Positions 35,126 to 43,400 of a stretch of DNA of 64,000 bases are shown here, in pieces. A model generated the notes under the pieces. It saw nothing but the letters and a program-made list of their open reading frames with translations, did no database searches and had not been told where the DNA came from. The stretch comes from Rhizobium sp. RU20A (GTDB lineage Bacteria > Pseudomonadota > Alphaproteobacteria > Rhizobiales > Rhizobiaceae): positions 1,178,001-1,242,000 of the forward strand of contig NZ_FTMB01000001.1 in NCBI RefSeq assembly GCF_900155885.1, given 5' to 3'. Both the position numbers and the translations under genes were made by a program. Position 1 is the first letter of the stretch. Every line of letters starts with the position of its first letter.

Positions 35126-35983
35126 CTATCCTTTGACCGCGCCGAGCGACAGGCCTTCGACGAGGTAGCGCTGGGCGTAGAGAGCAAGGGCGAGCGTCGG
35201 CGTGATGGACAGCACGATGGCCGCCGCGATCTGCCCGTACTGGATGCCCGACGCCGTCACGAAGGCGAGCGCGCCCACCGTCACCGGCTGCTTGTCGGCG
35301 GACGCCAGCACCAGCGCGAAGACGAAGTTGTTCCAGGCGAAGATGAAGGCGAGCAGGCCGGCTGCCGCAATACCGGGACCGGCGAGCGGCAGAGCGATCT
35401 TGCGGAAGGTGGCGAACCAGGAATGACCGGCGATGCGGTAGGCATATTCGACGTCGGCCGAGATATCCTCGAAATAGCCGCGCACGATCCACAGGATCAG
35501 CGGCAGGCAGATCAGCTGGTAGACCCAGATGAGGCCGATATAGGTGTTGGAAAGCCCCATCCACTGGAAATACTGGGTGAGCGGCAAAAGCACGAGCAGC
35601 GGCGGTGCGAAACGGAAGGACAGCAGCGTGAAGGCGATGTCCTCCGAACCGCGGAACTTGTGGCGGGCAAACGCGTAAGCCGCGGGAACCCCGAGCACCA
35701 GCGCGATCGCGACCGAGGAGACCGACAGGAAAACCGAGTTCAGCAGGTTCTTCATGAAGGCGATGTCGAGCGTGCCCGACGCGGTCTGAAGCTTGCCCGT
35801 GATCAGGGCCTGATAGTTCTCCAGCGTCGGCGTGAAGATGACGGAAGGCGGAATGGAGAGGATCGTCTCGTTCGTCTGGAACGACATGAGGAAGATCCAG
35901 ACGATCGGGAACATGAAGAACAGCACGACGAGTGTCAGGGCGACACCGCGCAGCACTTTTTCGAGCGCAGATGTGGTTTCCAT
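35126..35983 (-). CDS. ABC transporter permease (MalG/GlpQ-like)
   Basis: A 285-residue membrane subunit of the CUT1 carbohydrate class. It has about six transmembrane segments; the first begins near residue 12 (ALTLVVLFFMFPIVWIFL). The EAA-type loop is YAYRIAGHSWFATFRKIALP near residue 190. The start at ATG 35983 is taken from the domain edge; the longer frame upstream is out-of-context sequence antisense to the other permease gene. A 14-base gap follows the first permease gene. Confidence 0.88.
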   Translation of the reverse strand: METTSALEKVLRGVALTLVVLFFMFPIVWIFLMSFQTNETILSIPPSVIFTPTLENYQALITGKLQTASGTLDIAFMKNLLNSVFLSVSSVAIALVLGVPAAYAFARHKFRGSEDIAFTLLSFRFAPPLLVLLPLTQYFQWMGLSNTYIGLIWVYQLICLPLILWIVRGYFEDISADVEYAYRIAGHSWFATFRKIALPLAGPGIAAAGLLAFIFAWNNFVFALVLASADKQPVTVGALAFVTASGIQYGQIAAAIVLSITPTLALALYAQRYLVEGLSLGAVKG

Positions 35984-35997
35984 GGCGGATCCCCCCC

Positions 35998-36921
35998 TCA
36001 GGCTTCGCCGCGTGCGCGTTCGCGCAGCCGCAGCCAGTGTTTGATGAAGACGTTGGACAGCGTGTAGGTGATGGCCCACAGGATGATCATCAGCGCCGCG
36101 GATCGGCCGACATTGGTCGACTGGAAGAAGTTGAGATAGGCCTCGACCTGGAAGACGGTCAGCGTATCGCCGGGCCCGCCCTGGGTCATGGCGTAGATGA
36201 TGTCGAATTGCTGGATGCTGTCGAGCAGGCGGAAGAGCGTCGCCGTAAGGATATAGGGCGTCAGCATCGGAAGCGTGATGCGGAAGAATACGAAGCTGCG
36301 TGGCACGCCATCGAGCGCTGCCGCCTCGAAGGGCTGGGTCGGCAGCGAGCGCAGACCCGCGAGCAGCAGGATCATAATAAAGGGCGTATAGACCCAGATA
36401 TCGACGAGCACGACCGTCAAAAGCGCCGTATCCGGAGAGGAGGCCCAGCGGAAATTGTCGATGCCGACGAGCGACAGGAGGTAGCTGAGGATGCCGAAGC
36501 CCGGATTGGTCATCAGCTTCCACATCAGCGCTGCCAGCGCCGGCGCCGTCATCAGCGGCAGAAGCAGCATGATCGAAACGAAATTGTTGATGGTCGAGCG
36601 GCGCTGCAACAGCAGTGCGATGCCGAGGCCGAGCAACAGTTCCAGCCCGACGGTTATCACCGCATAGCTCAGCGACACCTTCAGCGTGTTCCAGAAGCCG
36701 GGGTCGGTCAGGAAGGTCAGGTAATTCTCACCCCAGTTCCACTTGCGCGCATAGGGCTGCGACAGGCGGTAGCGCTGGAAGGAATAGACCACCGCCGTGA
36801 AGAACGGGATGAGGATGCCGATGCAGACCAGAAGCGCCGGCAGACTGAGCACGTAGGGAAGAGCGCGCTTCGAAATCTTGAAACCGGAGCCCGATCTGGC
36901 GGCTTTGGCGACCGTAGCCAT
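35998..36921 (-). CDS. ABC transporter permease (MalF/GlpP-like)
   Basis: A 307-residue CUT1-type membrane subunit with six hydrophobic helices and the loop EAAALDGVPRSFVFFRITLP near residue 215. ATG 36921, with ggag six bases upstream, is preferred to ATG 36933. It works with the neighbouring permease as the import channel. A 318-base gap containing a large palindrome separates it from the binding-protein gene. Confidence 0.88.
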   Translation of the reverse strand: MATVAKAARSGSGFKISKRALPYVLSLPALLVCIGILIPFFTAVVYSFQRYRLSQPYARKWNWGENYLTFLTDPGFWNTLKVSLSYAVITVGLELLLGLGIALLLQRRSTINNFVSIMLLLPLMTAPALAALMWKLMTNPGFGILSYLLSLVGIDNFRWASSPDTALLTVVLVDIWVYTPFIMILLLAGLRSLPTQPFEAAALDGVPRSFVFFRITLPMLTPYILTATLFRLLDSIQQFDIIYAMTQGGPGDTLTVFQVEAYLNFFQSTNVGRSAALMIILWAITYTLSNVFIKHWLRLRERARGEA

Positions 36922-37239
36922 GGGTGTCTCCATTGTGCTGGAGGTGTCGTTGCAACAGCCCTGCCCCGGCGCGGCGCTCGCCGCGGGCCTTGGGAAAGGC
37001 TGCATGAAAGGTTCGTACCGGGGCGCGCCGCCAGGGGCCTGCACCACCGCCAGTGTCGGGCCGCCGCGGCGGCCCTTCCGCCATCACCCCCCTGCCCGCA
37101 GGCAGAGGGGCGGCATGCCGAGGGAGATACCACGGCACGCCTTCCTCCTCAGGAAGCACTGTTCGCAAGGAGCGCGGAAGACGAAAGGGGTGCGGCCGGA
37201 CGCAAGGGAGAGCGCGCCCGACCGCGGGGAGAGCCCTGA
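36922..37239. other. Gap between binding-protein and permease genes
   Basis: No gene is seen. It holds a perfect 18-base GC palindrome and otherwise GC-rich low-complexity sequence. Such gaps after binding-protein genes usually hold processing or partial-termination signals. Confidence 0.45.
37058..37075. terminator. GC palindrome after binding-protein gene
   Basis: The sequence gggccgccgcggcggccc is a perfect 18-base palindrome about 165 bases after the binding-protein stop on the minus strand. It has no T-run. It may act as mRNA-stabilising or attenuating structure inside the operon. Confidence 0.4.
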
Positions 37240-38685
37240 TCAGCCGAGACCGGCTTCCTTGAGCTGGGTGTTGACGCTTTCGGCGAGCTGGTCGAGACCT
37301 TCGTCGACCGGCACTTCCTTCGCCACCATCTTCTGCAGCGTTGCCGCCCATTCGGTGGTGAGGTCGAAGAACAGCGGCTGGGGCGTGAACTTGATCGAGG
37401 CGCCCGGGGCGGAGGTGTCGTGCATCTCCACATAGCCCGGATAGCTCTTGTTCAGGCGCTCGCGGAACATCTCGTCCTTCCAGACCGACTTGCGGACGGG
37501 GTTGACGAAGTCCATCTTCGTGGCGCCGAAGATGGCGTGTTCCGGACCGGAAGCCCACTGCATGAAGTACCAGGTGGCGTCCTTGTCCTTCGAGAAGTTG
37601 GACATGGCGAGCGACCAGATCCAGATGTTCGGCGTCGGACCCTTGGCGGCCGGATTGGCGGCAAAGGGCGCGTAGGCCAGCTTGCCGGCCATCTTGTTGC
37701 CCGCGCCGTTCATGAAGTAGCCGAGAATGTCGGCGTCGTAGATCATGGCGGAGGCGCCAGCGCCGAGATCGGTCCCGACCTGATACCAGGTGTAGGTCGA
37801 CCAGTCCTTCGGGCCGCTTTCCTGGATCATCTGCACCCACTTGGCGTGGTAGGCCTTCGATTCGGCCGTGTTCATGGCCGCCGAAAGCTTGCCGTCCTCG
37901 GCAACGTTGAGGTCCTTCTGGTCGAAGTTGGCATAGCCGGACAGGAAGCCGGGATGGATCGTCGCCCAGGAACGCGAGCCGCGAACGCCGATGCCGTAAA
38001 CGCCGCCGCCGACATCCTTGGTGAGCTTGGCAGATGCCGCCACCAGCTCGTCGATGTTCTTGGGAACTTCGACGCCGGCCTTCGAGAACATTTCCTGGTT
38101 ATAGGAGATGTTGTTCTGCTCGTAGCCCCACGGAATGCACCACTGCTTGGCGTCTTCCGAGCCGAGCTTGCCGCCGGGCACGCCGTTCCAGGCGCAGGAG
38201 CCCTTCACGCCTTCGATCATGTCGTCCCAGGCGTAGTTCGGGTTGGTCTTGGCCGGGTCCTTGATCCACTCGTTGAGGTCGGTGATCCAGCCGGCCGGAC
38301 CATAGGTCCAGGTCATGTAGGCGCCGGTCATGAAGGCGTCGTACTCCGACGAGGAGGACGACAGCGCCGCCGTCACCTTGTCGAAGTAGACGTCTTCCGG
38401 GAACACGTCGTAAGTGACCTCGATGCCCGTCAGATCCTTGAAGGTCTGGAGGTTGGCGATCATCGCGTCGGCGTAGGGGTGCTTGTTGAGCAGAAGCTTC
38501 AGCTTCTTGCCCGAATGCGCCTTCCAGTCGAAATCGGCGGCCAGCGCCTGCGTCGACATCAGGTTGAACAGCGTACCGGCCGTTCCGGCCATCAGGCCGG
38601 CAGCACTCAGGCCCTTCAGCATGCCGCGACGGTCTACCTCACCGCGCAGGAACGCGCTGATCAGGTCTTTTTCCTTTTCATACAT
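37240..38685 (-). CDS. ABC sugar/polyol-binding protein
   Basis: A 481-residue periplasmic protein of the CUT1 (MalE-like) class. The N-terminus holds a Tat-type signal (EVDRRGMLKGLSAAGL, cleavage near QALAADFDW). AWDDMIEG and the GYEQNNISYNQEMF segment are typical of sugar-binding proteins. A strong aggaggag ribosome site precedes ATG 38685. The ligand is not readable. The downstream EryA-like kinase and isomerases suggest a four- or five-carbon polyol. It is the first gene of the import operon, 111 bases after the SorC regulator gene on the same strand. Confidence 0.88.
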   Translation of the reverse strand: MYEKEKDLISAFLRGEVDRRGMLKGLSAAGLMAGTAGTLFNLMSTQALAADFDWKAHSGKKLKLLLNKHPYADAMIANLQTFKDLTGIEVTYDVFPEDVYFDKVTAALSSSSSEYDAFMTGAYMTWTYGPAGWITDLNEWIKDPAKTNPNYAWDDMIEGVKGSCAWNGVPGGKLGSEDAKQWCIPWGYEQNNISYNQEMFSKAGVEVPKNIDELVAASAKLTKDVGGGVYGIGVRGSRSWATIHPGFLSGYANFDQKDLNVAEDGKLSAAMNTAESKAYHAKWVQMIQESGPKDWSTYTWYQVGTDLGAGASAMIYDADILGYFMNGAGNKMAGKLAYAPFAANPAAKGPTPNIWIWSLAMSNFSKDKDATWYFMQWASGPEHAIFGATKMDFVNPVRKSVWKDEMFRERLNKSYPGYVEMHDTSAPGASIKFTPQPLFFDLTTEWAATLQKMVAKEVPVDEGLDQLAESVNTQLKEAGLG

Positions 38686-38796
38686 CGGTTCTCTCCTCCT
38701 TGATGGGTAACATTCGCTCTTCCGAGCATGCCGTCTACCCGACCGGCACCTTCCCGACGGAACCATCCTCCCCGGATGGTGTCCGCCGGCAAATTC

Positions 38797-39762
38797 TCAA
38801 TCCTCGCCTTTCACCAGCGCCCGCGCCGTGCGCTCGTCGGTGATGAGGCCGTTCAGCGACCCGCTCTTCAGGACCGATAGCATCGCCGCCGCCTTCACCT
38901 TGCCGCCTGCAATCGCCACGGACCGGTTGCGGCGCAGATCTTCCCGCGCCAGCGTGAAGGTGCGGTCCGACAGCGTCGTTTCGATCGGCCGCCCCTCCGC
39001 ATCAAAAAAGTGGCCAAGGAGTTCGCCGACAGCGCCGGCATCCATGACATCCTGGAACTCCGCCCGCTCGATCATGCCAGTGGCCACCAGCGAAGCCTCC
39101 CGCTCGACCGTGCCGATACCAACGAGCAGAAGATCGGCGGAAGCGGCAAGCTCGAAGACCTCGCGCACGCCGCGCTGGCTGAACAGAACGTCGCGATCCT
39201 CGACCGTATTGGCGAAGAACGGCACCGGCATCACATAGGCCTCGGCGCGCGTACGCTCGGCCAGACGATGGATCACGTCATGCGGATTGGCCGAAAACTT
39301 GCGGGTCAGGCCGCCGAGAAGCGAGACGAACTGCACGCCGTCGCGCGCCATGCGCGGCAGGTACTCGACCGCCGCTGCCAGCGTCCGCCCGTGGCCGACG
39401 CCGATCAGCTTGGCGTCGCCGCGCTCGATCTCGCGCTTCAAAAACTGCGCGCCGGCAATGCCGAGCGCCTTCAGCGGCAGGTCGTCCGCATCGAAATCCG
39501 GCACGACCTCGCAATAATCCAGCCCGAAACGATCGGCGATCTGCCGTTCCATCTCCACGCATTCGGAAACGTCGCCGTCAATATAAACCTTCACCAGACC
39601 GTCCTGGTTGGCCTTCATGATCAGGCGATGGGCCTTCAGCGAGGTGAGACCAAGCCGCTTGGCCACCTCCGCCTGCGTCAGGCCGCCGGCATAGTGAAGC
39701 CACGCCGCACGGGTTGCCATGCTGGTCTCATCGTCCCGCAGATTTCCTCCCAGACCGGCCAT
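38797..39762 (-). CDS. SorC/DeoR-type sugar-binding transcriptional regulator
   Basis: A 321-residue regulator. The N-terminal HTH is ATRAAWLHYAGGLTQAEVAK then LGLTSLKAHRLIM (residues about 15-50). The large SorC effector domain includes LIGVGHGRTLAAAVEYLPRM and LLVGIGTVEREASLV. EryD of erythritol loci belongs to this family, so its place at the head of a polyol operon fits. Starts at 39771, 39762 and 39720 are all possible; the middle one is chosen. An AT-rich upstream region with TGAAAATT repeats is the likely operator area. Confidence 0.87.
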   Translation of the reverse strand: MAGLGGNLRDDETSMATRAAWLHYAGGLTQAEVAKRLGLTSLKAHRLIMKANQDGLVKVYIDGDVSECVEMERQIADRFGLDYCEVVPDFDADDLPLKALGIAGAQFLKREIERGDAKLIGVGHGRTLAAAVEYLPRMARDGVQFVSLLGGLTRKFSANPHDVIHRLAERTRAEAYVMPVPFFANTVEDRDVLFSQRGVREVFELAASADLLLVGIGTVEREASLVATGMIERAEFQDVMDAGAVGELLGHFFDAEGRPIETTLSDRTFTLAREDLRRNRSVAIAGGKVKAAAMLSVLKSGSLNGLITDERTARALVKGED

Positions 39763-39799
39763 GCTCCCCATCCCGTCTGCATCCAGCTTGATAAATTTA

Positions 39800-39850
39800 T
39801 CGAAGGCTGAAAATTCTTTCGTGCGAAAAATTTCATCGCCTGAAAATTTT
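39800..39850. promoter_or_regulatory. AT-rich promoter/operator region of the polyol operon
   Basis: TGAAAATT occurs at 39808-39815 and 39841-39848, with the near-inverted AAATTTCA around 39828-39835 between them. The stretch lies 40-90 bases upstream of the regulator start and is far more AT-rich than its surroundings. It is a candidate site for the SorC-type protein. Confidence 0.4.
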
Positions 39851-39931
39851 GTCAAGCGAATTGCATGCGGCAGCGCATTCATTCCACAGTGCGATGCGGG
39901 AGGGATTGGTGTGTGGGCGTTACGGTTGCCG

Positions 39932-40270
39932 TCAGTCGGCAAGGCCTATCATCACCGAAAGCATGCCGTTGAGAGCCAGCATATCGGCACCGGAAAGATG
40001 ACCGATCACCGGACCACACTTGGCACGCGGATAGGCCATAACCTTATCCACCATGACCTGTGACACCACCTTGAGACCGTTCTCGGCCGTTGGCTCGACA
40101 GTGAGCCGAAAAAAAGGGGCATCGGAAAGCGTACCGGTGATCAAAGCGACCAGCACACTGTCTGCCGCATTGAGAACATCAGATTGAACAATGACCGCCG
40201 GGCGCGGTTTTTCGTAATCGCCCTGCGCCGAGACCGTGACGAGATCACCTCTTTTCACGAGTCCGGCCAC
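39932..40270 (-). CDS. PemK/MazF-family toxin
   Basis: A 112-residue endoribonuclease-type toxin. It begins with the SH3-like barrel motif KRGDLVTVSAQGDYEKPRPAVIV, in which the Arg-Pro-Ala-Val segment is family-typical, and continues with LVALITGTLSDAP and VMVDKVMAYPR. It overlaps the antitoxin gene by 16 bases. Free toxin cleaves mRNA at short sites. No mobile-element genes accompany the pair. Confidence 0.87.
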   Translation of the reverse strand: MAGLVKRGDLVTVSAQGDYEKPRPAVIVQSDVLNAADSVLVALITGTLSDAPFFRLTVEPTAENGLKVVSQVMVDKVMAYPRAKCGPVIGHLSGADMLALNGMLSVMIGLAD

Positions 40271-40479
40271 TCCGTGGCAGCCGCGATGGAATTCAGGGCT
40301 TCGGCTTCCTCGGGACGGCCGCGCAAGTGCAAACCTTGCCGCCTGGCTTCGGCGGCAAATTCAGGCCTGCGAGGATCAGGCACCCATATGCGCAGTTGTT
40401 TCATGCCCCGACGCTGCTGCTGTTGCCGGTAGCGTTGAAACTTTGTCAGGCCGTCATCGGCGCTGTTGGGCCTCGGCAT
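40255..40479 (-). CDS. MazE-like antitoxin (DUF3018 type)
   Basis: A 74-residue basic protein with FQRYRQQQQRRGMKQLRIWV, the typical DNA-binding N-terminus of DUF3018 antitoxins. A short acidic tail (EEAEALNSIA) would contact the toxin. The ATG at 40479 has ggaga upstream; ATG 40491 is an alternative. It precedes and overlaps the PemK/MazF toxin gene, as expected for an autoregulated pair. Confidence 0.83.
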   Translation of the reverse strand: MPRPNSADDGLTKFQRYRQQQQRRGMKQLRIWVPDPRRPEFAAEARRQGLHLRGRPEEAEALNSIAAATEWPDS

Positions 40480-40597
40480 GGCATTCTCCATCAGTCGCGC
40501 GCTACCCTAGCACATCGGTTGCGCGCAACCTAATGATTTCAGATCTGGCAACGAACGGCGCACGGCATTTCGGGCACCCTCCCGCCGCTCCTCGCCT

Positions 40598-42259
40598 TTA
40601 CTCCGCCCGGATATGCCCGATCCCCGTGCGCGCGATCGTCTGGAACGATTCCTCATAGCCCGCATCCGCATAGCGGATGACGCCAAGCGCGGTGTCATTC
40701 GTCAGCGCATGCTCCAGGCGCTCGGCCGCAGCCTTAGTGCCGTCGGCAACCACGGTCACCCCGCAGCTCGTCATGAAGCCGGCATAGCCGCCGCCGCCGG
40801 AGTGCACCACGACGAGGTCGGCCATGGAGGAGGAGAGCAGCATGGCATCGAGGATGGGCCAGTCGGCAATGGCGTCGGACCCGTCCTTCATCCGCTCCGT
40901 CATGATGTTCGGATGCGCCATGGCGCCGGCATCGAGGTGATCGCGCGAAAAAGCGACCGGACCGGCGAGCGCTCCTTCTGCAACGAGCCGGTTGACCGCC
41001 AGCGCCAGTTCCGTCCGCTCCCCGTGGCCAAGCCAGGCGATGCGGGCCGGCAGTCCTTCGAAGGGCACATGGGCGCGGGCCAGCCGGATCCAGTTGGTGA
41101 CGATGCGGTTGTCCGGAAACATGTCCAGCAGCAAGTCGTCGATGCGCGCGATGTCGCCCTCCTCACCCGACAGCGCCATCCAGCGGAACGGCCCGATCGC
41201 CTGCGCAAACAGCGGTCTCAAATAGGCCTCGGTAAAGATCGGGATATCGAAGGCATCCGCGACACCGCCCTCGCGTGCCTGGGTGCGGATCAGATTGCCA
41301 TTGTCGAAGACCTCGGCGCCGGCCTTCTGAAAGCCCAGCATCGCCGTCACATGCTCAACGATCGAGGCGCGGCTGGCGGCCATCAACTGGCCCTGCCCGT
41401 CCTCGCGAAGACCCCGCACCGTTTCGAGGTTCATGCCCTTCGGCACGTAGCCGTAGACGAGATCATGCGCCGAGGTCTGGTCCGTGACGATGTCGGGAAT
41501 GATGCCGCGCCGGAGGATCTCCGGATAGATCTCCGCCGCATTGCCGACGAGCCCGACCGACAGGGGCCGCTTCTCCTTCACCGCCTCGGCGATCATCGCG
41601 AGCGCCGAATTAAGGTCCGGCGCGATCGCCTCGAGATAGCCGATCGCCTTGCGTTTTTCGGCGCGCACGGGGTCGATGTCGACGCAGAGGATCGCAGCCC
41701 CCGCCATGCGGCCCGCCAGCGGCTGGGCCCCGCCCATGCCGCCGAGCCCGGCGGTGAGGATAAAACGTCCGGCAAGCTCGCCGCCGAAGCGTCGCTCGGC
41801 AATCCGCATGAAAATTTCGTAGGTGCCCTGGATGACGCCCTGGCTGCCGATATACTGCCATGCGCCTGCCGTCAGCCCGCCCCAGCAGATCAGCCCCTTG
41901 CGCTGGAGGTCGTAGAACACCTCCGCCTTGGCCCACTGCCCGACGATGTTGCAATTCGCCATGATCACCAGCGGCGCCTTCGCATGGGTCTTCAGGAGAC
42001 CCACCGGCTTGCCGGACTGGATGATCAGCGTCTGGTCCTCGCCCATCTCGGTCAGCGCCTTGACGATCGCCCGGTGCGCCGCCCAGTTGCGCGCCGCCTT
42101 GCCCAGCGCAGCATAGACCACGAGATTGTCCGGGTCCTCGCCGACCGACAGCACGTTCTCGAGCAGCCGCAGCAGTGCCTCCTGCCGCCACCCCTTTGCA
42201 CGCAGCTCCGGCCCGCCGGGAATGGGGAAATCGGGATGACGCGGATTGGGTTTCGGCAT
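40598..42259 (-). CDS. Urocanase homologue, probable thiourocanate hydratase
   Basis: A 553-residue urocanase-family protein. NAD-site and core segments are present: YIGSQGVIQGTYEIF, ILTAGLGGMGGAQPLAGRM and SVGLVGNAAEIYPEI. The active-site loop departs from HutU: where urocanases have a HHGGGVGMGYSQH-like segment, this protein has HSGGGGYAGFMTSCG (residues 486-500). The neighbours are a MIO-less lyase, a hydantoinase, a carbamoylase and a DUF917 protein rather than hutI/hutH/hutG. The likely reaction is hydration of 2-thiourocanate to a thiohydantoin propionate. A good aaggaga site precedes ATG 42259. It is the last gene of the operon. Confidence 0.82.
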   Translation of the reverse strand: MPKPNPRHPDFPIPGGPELRAKGWRQEALLRLLENVLSVGEDPDNLVVYAALGKAARNWAAHRAIVKALTEMGEDQTLIIQSGKPVGLLKTHAKAPLVIMANCNIVGQWAKAEVFYDLQRKGLICWGGLTAGAWQYIGSQGVIQGTYEIFMRIAERRFGGELAGRFILTAGLGGMGGAQPLAGRMAGAAILCVDIDPVRAEKRKAIGYLEAIAPDLNSALAMIAEAVKEKRPLSVGLVGNAAEIYPEILRRGIIPDIVTDQTSAHDLVYGYVPKGMNLETVRGLREDGQGQLMAASRASIVEHVTAMLGFQKAGAEVFDNGNLIRTQAREGGVADAFDIPIFTEAYLRPLFAQAIGPFRWMALSGEEGDIARIDDLLLDMFPDNRIVTNWIRLARAHVPFEGLPARIAWLGHGERTELALAVNRLVAEGALAGPVAFSRDHLDAGAMAHPNIMTERMKDGSDAIADWPILDAMLLSSSMADLVVVHSGGGGYAGFMTSCGVTVVADGTKAAAERLEHALTNDTALGVIRYADAGYEESFQTIARTGIGHIRAE

Positions 42260-42302
42260 GCTCGTCTCCTTGTTGGTGCCGAGGGTGGCGCTTCACCCCC
42301 CG

Positions 42303-43400
42303 CTACACGCTCTCCGCCAGCGCATACCGCGCAATCTCGATTCCCATCGCCTTTTCCACCGGCGGATAGACGCTCGGATCGAGCACGCTGGAAGCGAGCG
42401 GAATGATCGTCTTCGGCACATGCAGTACGAGGATGCGCATCCCGACATGCAGCTCGCCAACGCTCAAAGGTTCACCCGCCGTCGAAAGCGTCGTGATGAC
42501 ATCGGGGAAGGTGGCGCGCCGTGTGCCGCCGGCATCTTCCACCGCCATGTACTCGTTCATCACATGCAGCACCGTGCGGCCATCGCCAGCGCCCAGCGTC
42601 ACCATGCCGATGTCGAAGGCTTCCCTGGTGTAGACGACGTCCTTCGCCGTGATCTCGCCCTCGGCAAGGATCGCCCCGCCCGTGGTCTTGACGATGGCGT
42701 CGATGACGGCGCTCGCGCCTTTGCCCTCGGCAGCAAGGATCGCCTCACCAAGCGACAGCGCCAGCGAGATGCCGCCGAGTGCCGCGTTCTTGCGCACATA
42801 GGAGGCTCTCAGCGGATTGCGGCAGGAGGCGATGAAGCCGCCGGACATGTCGGAGGCCGTGCGCAGGATCGGCGAGACCTTGGCGGTCGCGCCGCGCACC
42901 ACGAGTTCGATGTAGCGGTTCTCCGCCCGATTGCCGCCCACCGCCGTCTGGATCATGGGTTCGGGCGAGCCGGCCATGCCGATCGAGCCCATGTCGCCGG
43001 TCGGGTGCGCGCGGATGTCGCCGACGGCGTCCAGCACCTTCGTGCCGAGAATGGCCGAAGGCAGCCAGCCGTTCAGCGTCGACGACCGCCCGTTCTGCCC
43101 CACCATCAGCGCCGCAAGCGGTTCGCCAAGAGCCTCCTGCAGCAACTGCACGGCCTTCACGTAATCGACACCCTGCATTTCCCAGGCGGTCGTGGAGGCC
43201 GGAGCGCCGATCGCGGCCGCCGTCGCCACCCAGTCGTCATCGGAGAGTTCGTCGATATCGACCAGCTCCGGCCGGCCGATGGAGACGGCAGCATGGCCGA
43301 GCATGCGGCCGTGATCGGCCCAGCCCCCGCCGCCCGCCGCATAGATCGAACCGCCGCGCACGGCCGCCTCGACATCCGTCTCCTTAAGAATACGTCCCAT
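42303..43400 (-). CDS. DUF917 family protein, probable thiohydantoin desulfurase
   Basis: A 365-residue DUF917 protein with the family segments GGSIYAAGGGGWADHG, PTGDMGSIGMAGSPEP and ILRTASDMSGGFI. From memory, this family has been renamed for S-methyl-thiohydantoin desulfurases. That assigns it the step that replaces sulfur of the thiohydantoin by oxygen, giving hydantoin-5-propionate. Its start lies 17 bases inside the end of the carbamoylase gene, and the urocanase-like gene follows after 42 bases. Whether the substrate is thiohydantoin or its S-methyl form cannot be told from sequence. Confidence 0.8.
   Translation of the reverse strand: MGRILKETDVEAAVRGGSIYAAGGGGWADHGRMLGHAAVSIGRPELVDIDELSDDDWVATAAAIGAPASTTAWEMQGVDYVKAVQLLQEALGEPLAALMVGQNGRSSTLNGWLPSAILGTKVLDAVGDIRAHPTGDMGSIGMAGSPEPMIQTAVGGNRAENRYIELVVRGATAKVSPILRTASDMSGGFIASCRNPLRASYVRKNAALGGISLALSLGEAILAAEGKGASAVIDAIVKTTGGAILAEGEITAKDVVYTREAFDIGMVTLGAGDGRTVLHVMNEYMAVEDAGGTRRATFPDVITTLSTAGEPLSVGELHVGMRILVLHVPKTIIPLASSVLDPSVYPPVEKAMGIEIARYALAESV

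Noticed and set aside
32881-38685. The glycerol importer operon GlpSTPQUV
   Set aside because: Two unequal ATPases and a GlpD-like gene suggested it, but a small GlpU-like membrane gene is absent, the binding protein is shorter, and kinase and isomerases are of erythritol type. Glycerol is not fully excluded.
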